64,000 nt of DNA from positions 1,798,001 through 1,862,000 of the forward strand of contig OZ245039.1 of NCBI GenBank assembly GCA_965224095.1, read 5' to 3'. The number at the start of each line of letters is the position of its first letter. Position 1 is the first letter of the stretch. The notes below the pieces were generated by a model. The model had not been told where the DNA came from. It made no database searches and saw only the letters and a program-made list of their open reading frames with translations. The DNA is from JBPEWY01 sp965224095. GTDB lineage: Bacteria > Bacteroidota > Bacteroidia > Flavobacteriales > Flavobacteriaceae. Position numbers and translations under genes: made by a program. Shown here piece by piece: positions 9,148 through 18,466 of the stretch.

Positions 9148-9330
9148 ATAAAAAATGCATTGAGCTATTTTTAAATAGCAACTGACAACACCAATGTTTT
9201 CAACTTTGTTTTTCTTAACAGAAAATGGCTGTTATTAATAATTTTATAATAATTATGTTAATTAAATATGTAATTCGTATGTATTCTTTTAATAAATTAG
9301 CAATCTTATTAACCAATTAAAACCAAAAAA

Positions 9331-9762
9331 ATGTTTTCAAAAGCAAACTTATTAGCGACCCTTGCTGGGTTTGCAGTTCTATTCCTGGGCGGATGGGTGT
9401 TCTATGATATGCTTGCCGCCAGTTTCTATGAAAGTCATATGACGGAAGCCGGAGCTGCTGTAATGCGAGAAGAACCTAATATGGTAATGATTGCCCTGGG
9501 ATGTCTGGTTCAGGCATTCATTATGTCTGTTATTTATTCCAAATGGGCCCGCGGTATACACAGCGCGAAAGAGGGGCTTGAGTACGGTGCCCTCATTGGT
9601 GCTTTCCTCGGTTTTGGTGTTTGGCTGCTAAACCATGGGGTAATGGAACACGGCGATACCACTGCCTTAATTGTAGACGGTATATGGAGTATTGTACATT
9701 ATGCTCTGGTAGGTCTTGTTATAGCCTTAGTATATAAACAATTTGCACAAACTGCGTCCTAA
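9331..9762 (+). CDS. Small integral membrane protein, function unknown
   Basis: 143 residues with about four predicted membrane segments: ANLLATLAGFAVLFLGGW, MIALGCLVQAFIMSVIY, ALIGAFLGFGVWLL and the C-terminal ALVGLVIALVYK. The loop between segments 1 and 2 is acidic. I recognise no catalytic motif; the layout resembles small DUF-type membrane proteins common in Flavobacteriia. It is a single-gene unit with an AT-rich 200-base upstream region and a strong terminator right after it. The function cannot be inferred. Confidence 0.75.
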   Translation: MFSKANLLATLAGFAVLFLGGWVFYDMLAASFYESHMTEAGAAVMREEPNMVMIALGCLVQAFIMSVIYSKWARGIHSAKEGLEYGALIGAFLGFGVWLLNHGVMEHGDTTALIVDGIWSIVHYALVGLVIALVYKQFAQTAS

Positions 9763-9784
9763 CTAACCTTCCAATTTTACGTTG

Positions 9785-9813
9785 AAGCGCACCCCTAAGG
9801 GGTGCGCTTTTTT
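9785..9813 (+). terminator. Rho-independent terminator after the 143-residue membrane protein
   Basis: Perfect 11-bp stem (AAGCGCACCCC paired with GGGGTGCGCTT) around a TAA loop, followed by a T run. It lies 23 bases past the stop of the plus-strand gene and also separates it from the convergent GH97 gene. Confidence 0.9.
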
Positions 9814-9888
9814 ACACCCGTGCTATTAATCAATTCTTCGCTAATTACATTAGATCCTTACAGGTTTAGTGAATCAGGTGTTCTTTTA

Positions 9889-12009
9889 CTATTTGTTGTT
9901 TATTTTTTTAATACTTATCGCAAACCCGCCTCCTTCTGCCAGTTTCAATTTCAATACAGATTCTTGATTAACTTCTTTATTTTCTATGGTTATCGCAGTA
10001 GGATTTTTGTCCCAATGAGCATTATAGGCATCCTTATAGATTGTTGCTTCATAGTTTTCGGAAGGGTCCAGAAAATTTAGTTTGATTTCTATTACTCTTG
10101 ATTTTTCATCTGTAATTCCCCCAATAAACCAATTACCCGTACCTTTCTCTTTTCTTGCTATGGTAACAAAATTGCCCACTTGCCCGTTAAGGACCTTTGT
10201 TTCCGACCAGTCTACGCCAACATCTTTAATAAATTTAAAAGGTTCCGGATTTGCTTCGTAATGCTCCACTAAATCGGCTGCCATTTGTACGGGGCTGTAG
10301 ATTACTACATACAGTGCCAGCTGATGCGCTAATGTGGTGTTTATCTGGTTGTCTTCCTTAAATCCTTTCAGTTTTATATTAAATATACCAGGGGTAAAAT
10401 CGATAGGACCGGCAAGCATTCTTGTAAAAGCCACTATGGAAAGGTGTTCCGGGGGGTTTCCTCCATCGGATGCCCAGGCATTAAACTCCTGCCCCCGCAA
10501 TCCTTCCCGGGAAATCGTATTAGGATACGTTCTGCGAAGGCCTGTAGCCTTAATAGGCTCGTGAACATTAATCGCCACTTGGTATCGGGCAGCCTTTTGT
10601 ACCGTGTTATTATAATGATTTACCATAAATTGCCCATGATGGTATTCTCCCCTCGGTAAAATCTTACCCACATAACCGGTTTTAACCGTATGCATTCCCA
10701 TTTTTTTCATCAGCGCAAAAGCCGTATCCTGTTGTTTTTCATAAGTTGCCGTGGCTGCCGATGTTTCGTGATGCATTATGATTTGAATTCCTTTTTCCCT
10801 AGCATACCGCACCACCTCTTCCATATCGTAATCCGGATATGGTGTAACAAAATCAAAAACGCCTTCGCGATCTTCAAAACCGATCCAACGTTCCCAGCCC
10901 GTGTTCCACCCTTCTACAAGAACCCCTTTAATATTATTCTTTGCGGAGAAATCTATAAACCGCTTTACATTTTCTGTGGTAGCCCCGTGTTTTCCATGTG
11001 CCTCCCCCCGATCTACCCAGCTGCCATCTTCCTGAACCATCCCATAATCCCATGAAGATTTTCCCAGGTGCATCTCCCACCATACTCCTGTATATTTCAT
11101 AGGCTTAAACCAGGACACATCACCTAGTTTATTAGGATCATTGAGATTTACTATCAGATTCGATTCTATAAGTTGAGGGGCACTATCTGTAATCTGAATG
11201 GTTCTCCAGGGAGTGTGAAATGGCAGTTTTCGCATCACCTTATATGTTGTATTATCAGACCCTACCAGGTTACTGGTTAGTTTTAGGTTTGTGGTATCTA
11301 CCCTGAGCGTCATCCCTGCATAATCTACCAGGGCTGCTTCGTGAAAACTGATGTGCATACCATTGTCTCCCACCATAGTAATAGGAGTATTCACCGCATT
11401 TTCCGGAATATAGGTCTGAGCCAGATTGGCATGCTCAATATATTGTAATGCATTTATTTCGGAAACCGGAGTTGTACTGTACAGGTGCTCATAAATATCC
11501 CAGTCTCCCGGAATCCAAAAACTGGTATAATCTTTTGTTAACCGGAACTCTGTACGTTCCTCTTTTATCAAGGCCTGTTGCCAGCCTTCCTGTTCCGGGA
11601 ACTCGTATTTAAACCCCAAACCATCGTTGTATACTCTAAAAACAACATAATATTTTCTTTGTAATTCCGTGTGTTCCTGTAACTCTACTTTTAATTCGCT
11701 GTAATTATTTCGTACTTTTTCCTGCTCTCCCCAGGGCATTTCCCAGGTTTTATCGTAGGTTGAGATTGATGTGTTTACAATGTCGAGCCCACTTCCCAGA
11801 TCAGCCGCATTTGTAAACTTAAATTTCATATACGAAGTATCTATGACCATTTCATCACGAAATGAAACCGTATAAAACGATTCGCCTTTTTCATTCAGTG
11901 AAAACCGCACTTTGATATAACCGTCCGGAGAAGTAACTTCGGTAACCTGCCCTTTCACACATGCATAAAAGATCATACAAACAGAAATCAGCAATCCATA
12001 TTTCTTCAT
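9889..12009 (-). CDS. susB: GH97 alpha-glucosidase, SusB-like (inverting type)
   Basis: Releases glucose from the non-reducing ends of maltooligosaccharides. The N-terminal MKKYGLLISVCMIFYACVKG is a signal sequence, with a possible lipobox at the Cys, so the enzyme is periplasmic or membrane-anchored. The GH97 hallmarks are GVLVEGWNTGWERW near residue 365, MHHETSAATATYE near 410 and INVHEPIKATG near 484. The Glu in HEPIKATG and the Glu in GLRGQEFNAW are exactly 24 residues apart, as are the two base-catalyst glutamates of Bacteroides SusB (E508/E532), which supports the inverting alpha-glucosidase subtype rather than retaining alpha-galactosidases. It is the last gene of the minus-strand glucan operon. 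Confidence 0.92.
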   Translation of the reverse strand: MKKYGLLISVCMIFYACVKGQVTEVTSPDGYIKVRFSLNEKGESFYTVSFRDEMVIDTSYMKFKFTNAADLGSGLDIVNTSISTYDKTWEMPWGEQEKVRNNYSELKVELQEHTELQRKYYVVFRVYNDGLGFKYEFPEQEGWQQALIKEERTEFRLTKDYTSFWIPGDWDIYEHLYSTTPVSEINALQYIEHANLAQTYIPENAVNTPITMVGDNGMHISFHEAALVDYAGMTLRVDTTNLKLTSNLVGSDNTTYKVMRKLPFHTPWRTIQITDSAPQLIESNLIVNLNDPNKLGDVSWFKPMKYTGVWWEMHLGKSSWDYGMVQEDGSWVDRGEAHGKHGATTENVKRFIDFSAKNNIKGVLVEGWNTGWERWIGFEDREGVFDFVTPYPDYDMEEVVRYAREKGIQIIMHHETSAATATYEKQQDTAFALMKKMGMHTVKTGYVGKILPRGEYHHGQFMVNHYNNTVQKAARYQVAINVHEPIKATGLRRTYPNTISREGLRGQEFNAWASDGGNPPEHLSIVAFTRMLAGPIDFTPGIFNIKLKGFKEDNQINTTLAHQLALYVVIYSPVQMAADLVEHYEANPEPFKFIKDVGVDWSETKVLNGQVGNFVTIARKEKGTGNWFIGGITDEKSRVIEIKLNFLDPSENYEATIYKDAYNAHWDKNPTAITIENKEVNQESVLKLKLAEGGGFAISIKKINNK

Positions 12010-12021
12010 ACATTCAAAATT

Positions 12022-13695
12022 TTATTTGCGCTCATTAATTTTTTCAAGTAGAACCATATCAAAATCCGTCGATAAATTTATCTTCCCGTGAATTACAACT
12101 CCTTTTTCACCTGAATAGGCATCTCTTAATACTGCTCCATCGGCAAAGACAGGTACAACGTTTAATTCCTTTTTTCCAACCGGTTGATTTAATCCTATTA
12201 CTACTTTATCGGTATATTCATTTTTCCTGAATATCCGTGAAAACACATACCCTATATTTTCGGTTAATGCCACATGATCTCCGGCCCCTAAGGCTGGGTG
12301 GCGATTTCTAAATCGTCCTAGTTTTTGCCAGTGTTTCAGCACCTCTTTCGTATTAATATCGTCGGAAATAGCTTCCCAGTTCATAAAGGATCTCAGGGTA
12401 GCATCGCCTTCTGTTCCTTCAATTTGCAGCGATCGCGCCGACTCATCACCGTAATACACCTGTGATGCTCCGGGCGACAGTAATAACAAAGTAGCCGTCA
12501 GAAACGGCTTTTGCCGGCTTGCATCAAAAGGTTGGCCATCATCATGAGAACTCAAATAATTTAAAACTCCATAATGCCTTAACGGTCCTTTTAAGATACT
12601 GTCGTACCTCTTGAAAAGGGCATCTATCTCCATTTGACCGGCATTCCATTTGAACTCAAAATTGATAAGGCTATGAAAAGCATTCTTGAAATAATCCACT
12701 TTTCTGTCTCCAAAGTCAAAATTTCTTCCTCCGCTTATCCCGTAATTATAAACCTCACCAACCAGGTAAAAAGGATGGTTATCAAGCACTTTTTCCGGAT
12801 GTTTTTCCTTCCACATGGTAAAGGCATAATCGCATTCCTTCTTAAACTCCTGCCAAACAATTTCTTCAGTGTGTTTTACCGTATCTACCCGATAACCGTC
12901 TATTCCAAATTCAGTGATATAATCGGTAAGCCATTTCATGATATAAAAGCGGGGTGCCCTTGGGTATCCTGTTCTCTTAAAGAACGCATCCAATTCTTTT
13001 ACCTCTTGTTCGTAGCGCCCTTCCGCCTTCCATTTTTCAACCAATTGAGGGGGAAGTTCCACCTCTTCATTGCTTTCAGTTTTAATATCCGGAAGGTTTT
13101 TTACCAGTGTACAGCTCACCGTAGTATGATAATTCTGATACGTACACTGAGGGGCGGTACGCACCCAGCTATCCGGCCAAACCGGGTCTATTTCCGTAAC
13201 CGGTCCGGTATGGTTGATTACGGCATCCAATAAAATTCGTATTCCGTGTTTGTGTGCAGCCTCAACAAGCTCTTTCAGATCTTTCCTGGTGCCAAAATTA
13301 GGATCTATGGCAGTCCAGTCTTTCGTCCAGTATCCGTGGAATCCATAAGTGGTTCCCGTTCCTTCATCGGTTCCGCCGTGAATCTGTTCAACAACAGGGG
13401 TCATCCAGATAGCATTGATCCCTAAATTTGTAAAATACCCTTCCCTGATTTTTTGAGTGATTCCTTTGAGATCGCCCCCCTCAAATCCGCGAAGTTTTCC
13501 TGTTTTCAAGGTTCTGTTAAAGTTTATATCGTTTGAGGAGTCTCCATTGTAAAACCTATCGGTTAGCAAAAAGTAAATATTAGCTGCATCCCAGGAAAAC
13601 TGAGGCTGCGCCGCTGCTCTCTCAGTGTTCTTTCCGGTTTTTTGAGCACACCCGAAAATAAATACTAATAAAATACCGATACCTAATTTTCTCAT
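12022..13695 (-). CDS. GH13 alpha-amylase-family lipoprotein (557 aa)
   Basis: Cleaves alpha-1,4-glucans; subfamily specificity is not certain. An N-terminal lipoprotein signal ends at IFGC (C16 region). The catalytic barrel shows region I DAVINHTG, region II GYRVDTVKH (nucleophile Asp), region III LVGEVYNYG (acid/base Glu) and region IV LSSHDDGQPF. Region IV reads SHDD where most GH13 proteins have NHD. The start overlaps the upstream GH13 stop as ATGA, implying translational coupling. It is probably periplasmic, acting on SusCD-imported oligosaccharides. Confidence 0.9.
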   Translation of the reverse strand: MRKLGIGILLVFIFGCAQKTGKNTERAAAQPQFSWDAANIYFLLTDRFYNGDSSNDINFNRTLKTGKLRGFEGGDLKGITQKIREGYFTNLGINAIWMTPVVEQIHGGTDEGTGTTYGFHGYWTKDWTAIDPNFGTRKDLKELVEAAHKHGIRILLDAVINHTGPVTEIDPVWPDSWVRTAPQCTYQNYHTTVSCTLVKNLPDIKTESNEEVELPPQLVEKWKAEGRYEQEVKELDAFFKRTGYPRAPRFYIMKWLTDYITEFGIDGYRVDTVKHTEEIVWQEFKKECDYAFTMWKEKHPEKVLDNHPFYLVGEVYNYGISGGRNFDFGDRKVDYFKNAFHSLINFEFKWNAGQMEIDALFKRYDSILKGPLRHYGVLNYLSSHDDGQPFDASRQKPFLTATLLLLSPGASQVYYGDESARSLQIEGTEGDATLRSFMNWEAISDDINTKEVLKHWQKLGRFRNRHPALGAGDHVALTENIGYVFSRIFRKNEYTDKVVIGLNQPVGKKELNVVPVFADGAVLRDAYSGEKGVVIHGKINLSTDFDMVLLEKINERK

Positions 13696-15143
13696 GGATT
13701 TATGTTTTCCTTTATCAAAATTTCAAAGTCCCATTTACCTATAGTGATCTCCTGATTCTCTCCGAACTCTACTTTCTTATCCGCCATATAATCCAGATAC
13801 GCCCCCCTCAGTAGTCCTGTTACTGTTTGAGGCTCTCCCGAAAAATTCGCAACAAATGTTACGCTTGTACCATTCTTTTGACGTATGAGTTTTAGAATGT
13901 TTGGGTTGGCAGATTCTGCTACACGAAAGGTTGCCCTATGTTTCCCACCATTTAATGCGACATTCTCCATTTTTAGCCGGCCCAGTTTTTCCAGTAGCCT
14001 CCAGGAACTCTTTTTTACCTTAGGGATACTATCTTTTTCAAAAAACTTCAGCCGGTGATCCAGGTTGTACTCCTGCCCGGAATAAATCAAGGGCATCCCG
14101 GGAAGCATATAACTCAATGCGGTCATAAGCGGTGATGCTTCCCCCATACGCTCTTTTATAGTACCATTCCAGGAGTTCTCGTCGTGATTGGTTACAAAAT
14201 GCATTAAAATATCATTAGCCTCGTACTGCTCTTTATAGGTTTTCCTGAGGTATTCTTTTAAATCTTCAATTCCTTTTTCACCTTTAGCCATAGCATTCAT
14301 CAGGTGATGGCCCTCCCAGGCATAGCACATGTCAAAAAGATCTCCTTTTAAAAGTTCCGGTTCCCAGGCTTCAGCCAACATAAACAAAGGCTTTTCCACG
14401 CGTAATTCCGGGATGGCTTTTTCCCAGAACTTCAGTGGAACTGAACCAGCCACATCGCATCGAAATCCGTCTATTCCCTCTTCTGTAATCCAGTATTTCA
14501 TATCGGATATCATGGTCTCATGAAGTTGCTCATTATCGTAATTAAGATCCGCCACATCAGCCCAGCCCACAGGAGTTCCATCTTCATTCAATGGATCGGT
14601 AATTTCTCCCAGGTTATTTTTGGTATAGAATTCCGGATGTTCCGAAAGCCAATAATGATCCCATCCGGTATGGTTAGGCACCCAGTCTAAAATAACATAG
14701 ATACCGTTATCATGAGCCGTTTCAACCAATTCGCGAAAGTCGTCTATGGTTCCAAACTCAGGATTTATTTTTTTAAAATCGGAAACCGCATAATAGCTCC
14801 CCAAATATTTGGAGCGTTCCCCTTCCGGCATCTGCGACGCAAACATATCACCCGTTGCTTTTCGCTTTGTTTCCGAAATAGGAAACACCGGCATCAGCCA
14901 TATGATTTTTACCCCCAATTCCTTTAATTCCGGAATATCTTTGGTAAACTTATCAAAAGTACCCTCGGGAGAATATTGACGAATATTGGCCTCATAAATA
15001 ACGGCGTTTTCCATTATAGCATCCGAAACAGGAGATATCTCAGGCTGATCGGTGGCATGCTCACTGATATCATTTTTTGCTTTCTCGGTCTTACAGGATA
15101 CCATTGTCAAAAAAGCCAACAGTAGTACAATACTTCTTTTCAT
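13692..15143 (-). CDS. GH13 alpha-amylase-family lipoprotein (483 aa)
   Basis: Second lipoprotein GH13 of the operon; lipobox Cys in TMVSCKTEK. Regions: I DWVPNHTGWDHYW, II GFRCDVAGSVP (nucleophile Asp), III FMLAEAWEPE (acid/base Glu), IV FVTNHDENSW. It differs clearly from its neighbour in regions II-IV, so this is not a recent tandem duplication. It is coupled by ATGA overlaps to both the GH31 gene before it and the GH13 gene after it. Such smaller GH13 proteins in flavobacterial maltodextrin operons act on short oligosaccharides; the exact bond specificity cannot be read here. Confidence 0.9.
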   Translation of the reverse strand: MKRSIVLLLAFLTMVSCKTEKAKNDISEHATDQPEISPVSDAIMENAVIYEANIRQYSPEGTFDKFTKDIPELKELGVKIIWLMPVFPISETKRKATGDMFASQMPEGERSKYLGSYYAVSDFKKINPEFGTIDDFRELVETAHDNGIYVILDWVPNHTGWDHYWLSEHPEFYTKNNLGEITDPLNEDGTPVGWADVADLNYDNEQLHETMISDMKYWITEEGIDGFRCDVAGSVPLKFWEKAIPELRVEKPLFMLAEAWEPELLKGDLFDMCYAWEGHHLMNAMAKGEKGIEDLKEYLRKTYKEQYEANDILMHFVTNHDENSWNGTIKERMGEASPLMTALSYMLPGMPLIYSGQEYNLDHRLKFFEKDSIPKVKKSSWRLLEKLGRLKMENVALNGGKHRATFRVAESANPNILKLIRQKNGTSVTFVANFSGEPQTVTGLLRGAYLDYMADKKVEFGENQEITIGKWDFEILIKENINP

Positions 15144-17527
15144 AGTTTATTTTTGAACTTTATTCGTATTTGTTTTTCTTTCCGGGTATCCCATGATACC
15201 GGAATGGTGACTATATTTTTCTCCTTATCTCTTTGTAGTTTTAGCCGTTTGTTTCCCACTTTAATTTTAGATGGCTGCTCTTTTATATTGTGAAGTACTA
15301 AGCTGATTTGTTTGGTGGCCCTTTTAAAGTGACTTCCTGAAACCGCTTCCATTTTTATTTTAATCTGTTTACCTTTCCGTATCGATTCAAAGCCTAATAT
15401 TTCGTATGCTCCACTTTCAAAGGCTGTTGGTGTTTTACCGTCATCATTGTAAAATTTACGTTCACTCTGATGCATTGAATTATCAAAATAATAATGTACT
15501 TCCCATGTATTCTCATCGTATTCTTCGGTAGACTGCATGGGTTTTGCCATAGGAATAAAAGCCCCTCCCCTCACATAGGCAGGTATGGCATCGATTCTGG
15601 TAGCCACCGTCTTTACGACCCCTCCTTCTATTTTTTCATCGGTATAAAAATCAAACCAGAAGCCTTCCGGAAAAGTAATTTGTTTTTCTCCAACACCCGC
15701 TTTTACAATAGGTGCTACCAGGAAGTCATTCCCCCATAAATATTCTTCAGAATTAATTTGAAATACGGGCTTTTCAGAGTTCTCAAAAAACAGCGGTCTC
15801 ATTAATGGCATTCCCGTTTGACTATTTTCAAAAACCAAATTGTAATTATAGGGCAATAACCGATACCGCAATTGGATAGATTTCCGGGCCAGGTCTTTGG
15901 TTTTTTTACTTCTAAATATCGGTTCACTGGGTACTTCTTCCTGTGCGTGGGGCCTGAAAACAGGTTGAAAAACTCCATATTGTAGCCAACGGGAATAGAG
16001 TTCATCATCCAGATTTGCTCCTGCAAACCCTCCCAGATCCGAATGCATATAAGCCAATCCCTGCATCCCCATTTGTAAGGCTATTTCAGGCTGCGACTGA
16101 AGTCCGCCCCAGCTTCGATTCACATCACCCGACCAGGGTATTAACCCAAATCTCTGGGATCCCGAAAATCCGGAACGCATTAAAATAAAAGGTCTTTGAT
16201 CCGGAAAATCCTTTTTGTAACCTTCGTAGATCAGCCTGGCCCAATCATGCCCGTATATATTGTGTACCTCATCGGCCGATCCGGTTTCATGAAGAAGTTC
16301 GGAAGGGTGTACTTCCGGTTCTCCCAGATCTCCCCACACTCCGGCAACTCCAATTTCTGCAAGGTTTTTATATATATTCCAAAACCATTTCCGGGCCCCC
16401 TCATTATACAGATCGATAAGACCCGTATTCCCAAAGTAAAAATCAAAACGAAATGGGTTACCAATAGAATCTTTAGCGAGAATATTCCGGGTTACTGCTT
16501 CTTCCCACCGCTTTGAAGTGGTAAGAATAAAAGGCTCTGTTACTAAAATGGTTTTAACACCTTTCCTTTTAAAATCGCTGATCATCCGTTTAGGTTCGGG
16601 AAAGGAATCTTTTAAAAACTCCAGATTACCCATATGCCCCTTAATATCTTTTCCGAACCAGTAGATATCAATAATCACAGCATCCACCGGAATTTTCTCT
16701 TTGATAAATTCATCAATAGTTTTTCGGGTTTCTTTTTCGGAATGATATCCAAACCTACTCGAAAAATTTCCCAAAACCCATCGAGGCGGCATCGGTTGTT
16801 TTCCCGTTAAATCAGTATAGCTATACATAAGATCCTCCCACGAATCTGCAACAACCAACTGATAGGTTTTTCTTCCTAAAATAGTTTCATAAGTAAGTGT
16901 GTTGTCTTTCTTGCTATCTAAATCCAGATAACCTACGGGGGCATTGTCAAAATGTATCAGATATTTTTTGGATGAGATGACCAGGGGCATGGTATAATTC
17001 ATTTGTTCGGAATATGTTTCATATCCGTAATGCGCTTTGTTGTACAATGGTAATCGATGTCCTCTTCGGTTCATTCCCAGTGCCCTGGCCCCTCCTCCAT
17101 ACAGTACTTCATCAGGTTCCAGATTAAAAGAAAGGGTCTCAAGGTCTCCTTTTTCATAACCCATTTTCTCTGAAACAACAGGTTTTTCTTTATATGAATA
17201 GGAAATCTTAAAAGGTTGTTTTTGAACAGAGACTGAAAGTCCCTCAGTTAATAATTTTAAAGCACTTCCCTGATCCTGAAATTTAAAAGGAATCTTTTTA
17301 TCAAGTATTACGGCATGCGATTTTTTACTGAATCCCTGTCCTTTTGGAATAAAGGTGGTCTCCGCTATTTGGGGCGAGTAGAAACTAATAAAATAAGTCC
17401 CGTCGTTGACCTGAACTTCAAGGGTGTTTTGATCTTTAACCGCACTGGCATATATTCTTTCGGGATTTTGAGCCCGGGCAATCCCAGCGCAAAGTAAGCC
17501 GACTAATAAGTATTTTATTTTACTCAT
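15140..17527 (-). CDS. GH31 alpha-glucosidase
   Basis: Retaining exo-alpha-glucosidase family. Signal peptide MSKIKYLLVGLLCAGIARA points to the periplasm. The catalytic nucleophile is the Asp in GVWGDLGEPE near residue 400, and the acid/base is the Asp in WSGDVNRSW near 466. The N-terminal galactose-mutarotase-like domain and C-terminal beta domains complete the usual 800-residue layout. I use ATG 17527; the extended frame begins at TTG 17539. It overlaps the upstream esterase by 8 bases and the downstream GH13 by ATGA, so the three are translated together. Confidence 0.92.
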   Translation of the reverse strand: MSKIKYLLVGLLCAGIARAQNPERIYASAVKDQNTLEVQVNDGTYFISFYSPQIAETTFIPKGQGFSKKSHAVILDKKIPFKFQDQGSALKLLTEGLSVSVQKQPFKISYSYKEKPVVSEKMGYEKGDLETLSFNLEPDEVLYGGGARALGMNRRGHRLPLYNKAHYGYETYSEQMNYTMPLVISSKKYLIHFDNAPVGYLDLDSKKDNTLTYETILGRKTYQLVVADSWEDLMYSYTDLTGKQPMPPRWVLGNFSSRFGYHSEKETRKTIDEFIKEKIPVDAVIIDIYWFGKDIKGHMGNLEFLKDSFPEPKRMISDFKRKGVKTILVTEPFILTTSKRWEEAVTRNILAKDSIGNPFRFDFYFGNTGLIDLYNEGARKWFWNIYKNLAEIGVAGVWGDLGEPEVHPSELLHETGSADEVHNIYGHDWARLIYEGYKKDFPDQRPFILMRSGFSGSQRFGLIPWSGDVNRSWGGLQSQPEIALQMGMQGLAYMHSDLGGFAGANLDDELYSRWLQYGVFQPVFRPHAQEEVPSEPIFRSKKTKDLARKSIQLRYRLLPYNYNLVFENSQTGMPLMRPLFFENSEKPVFQINSEEYLWGNDFLVAPIVKAGVGEKQITFPEGFWFDFYTDEKIEGGVVKTVATRIDAIPAYVRGGAFIPMAKPMQSTEEYDENTWEVHYYFDNSMHQSERKFYNDDGKTPTAFESGAYEILGFESIRKGKQIKIKMEAVSGSHFKRATKQISLVLHNIKEQPSKIKVGNKRLKLQRDKEKNIVTIPVSWDTRKEKQIRIKFKNKL

Positions 17528-18464
17528 CTTTCTTACCAAATAAAAAGGTTAAAGGGATCGCCAAACGCTTGCCCCATGATATTTCCGAATGGTCATGTCC
17601 ATCGAACTTTTTATTGATCTTATGTCCTTTCACACCAATAATTTCTGTAACTTTTTGTTGATACGGCAAATAGAGTTCATCGAGCGTTGCAGTTCCATAA
17701 TCAAAATATATATTATGAGTATCGGCTCCGGGTAAAAACTTTTCCATATACCGGAAAAAAGCTTCCGGAACGGGATTGTTTTTACTGGTATAGGTCCCGA
17801 TCCAATGTGTGGATAAACAAGCCGCCGAACCAAAGATATTGGGGTATTCGCTTACCGCGTACATAGATATCAATCCGCCCATACTTGAACCCATTACAGC
17901 AGTATTTTCCGAGTCTTGAAAGGTGGCGAAATCTCTGTCTACAACAGGTTTTAATTCATCCACCAAAAACTTTAAATAATTATCTGCATTAAGATTTATT
18001 AAGGAGGTTTTTTGTTTTATAGATATTTGTAAAAGGGAATCCTGCGTTTTTTGAGGTAAGAATCGGAACGGTTTTTTAGGGAAATAATCACTGTGCCTTA
18101 TTTCAGGGATATTCCAAACACCTACCACGATAAAATCTCTTACTTTTTTTTTATTCATGAGTCGAGAAGCAACCTCATCTACACTCCATTCTTGTTTATT
18201 CCATGTGGAGGTAGAGTCAAAAAGCATTTGGCCATCATGCATATACAGGACGGCATATTTTTTTTGGCTTGAGTAGTCATCCGGGATCCAGATATCTACA
18301 TTTCTCTGTTTAATATTTACCGATGGAAAATCTTTATATCTCAGGAGTTTTCCGGAAGATAGTTCAACTGAATCCAATTCACTGTACAAAGGCATCAGTT
18401 TCTGTGCATATATAAATACAGACCCATAAAAAAAAAGCAAATATGTAAGAACCTTAGCTTTCAT
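17520..18464 (-). CDS. Secreted alpha/beta-hydrolase esterase (esterase D/IroE-like)
   Basis: Putative serine esterase of the PF00756 type with signal peptide (MKAKVLTYLLFFYGSVFIYA), so it is periplasmic or exported. The nucleophile elbow VMGSSMGGLISMYAV lies near residue 190 and the likely catalytic His is in FDGHDHSEISW near 290. Domains of this type include enterochelin and feruloyl/acetyl esterases. It sits inside the alpha-glucan operon, 2 bases after a GH13 and overlapping GH31, so it is certainly co-expressed with them. Its substrate in glucan use is not known; an ester-decorated glucan is one idea. Confidence 0.85.
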   Translation of the reverse strand: MKAKVLTYLLFFYGSVFIYAQKLMPLYSELDSVELSSGKLLRYKDFPSVNIKQRNVDIWIPDDYSSQKKYAVLYMHDGQMLFDSTSTWNKQEWSVDEVASRLMNKKKVRDFIVVGVWNIPEIRHSDYFPKKPFRFLPQKTQDSLLQISIKQKTSLINLNADNYLKFLVDELKPVVDRDFATFQDSENTAVMGSSMGGLISMYAVSEYPNIFGSAACLSTHWIGTYTSKNNPVPEAFFRYMEKFLPGADTHNIYFDYGTATLDELYLPYQQKVTEIIGVKGHKINKKFDGHDHSEISWGKRLAIPLTFLFGKKDE

Positions 18465-18466
18465 CT

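Noticed and set aside
9124..9330. Long AT-rich gap before the small membrane protein, checked for tRNA or small RNA
   Set aside because: No cloverleaf, no clear hairpin and no full promoter match; I see only AT-rich sequence.
12634..13233. 199-residue open frame on the plus strand inside the GH13 gene
   Set aside because: It is antisense to a clear GH13 gene, has no recognisable domain and its composition reflects the complementary reading frame.
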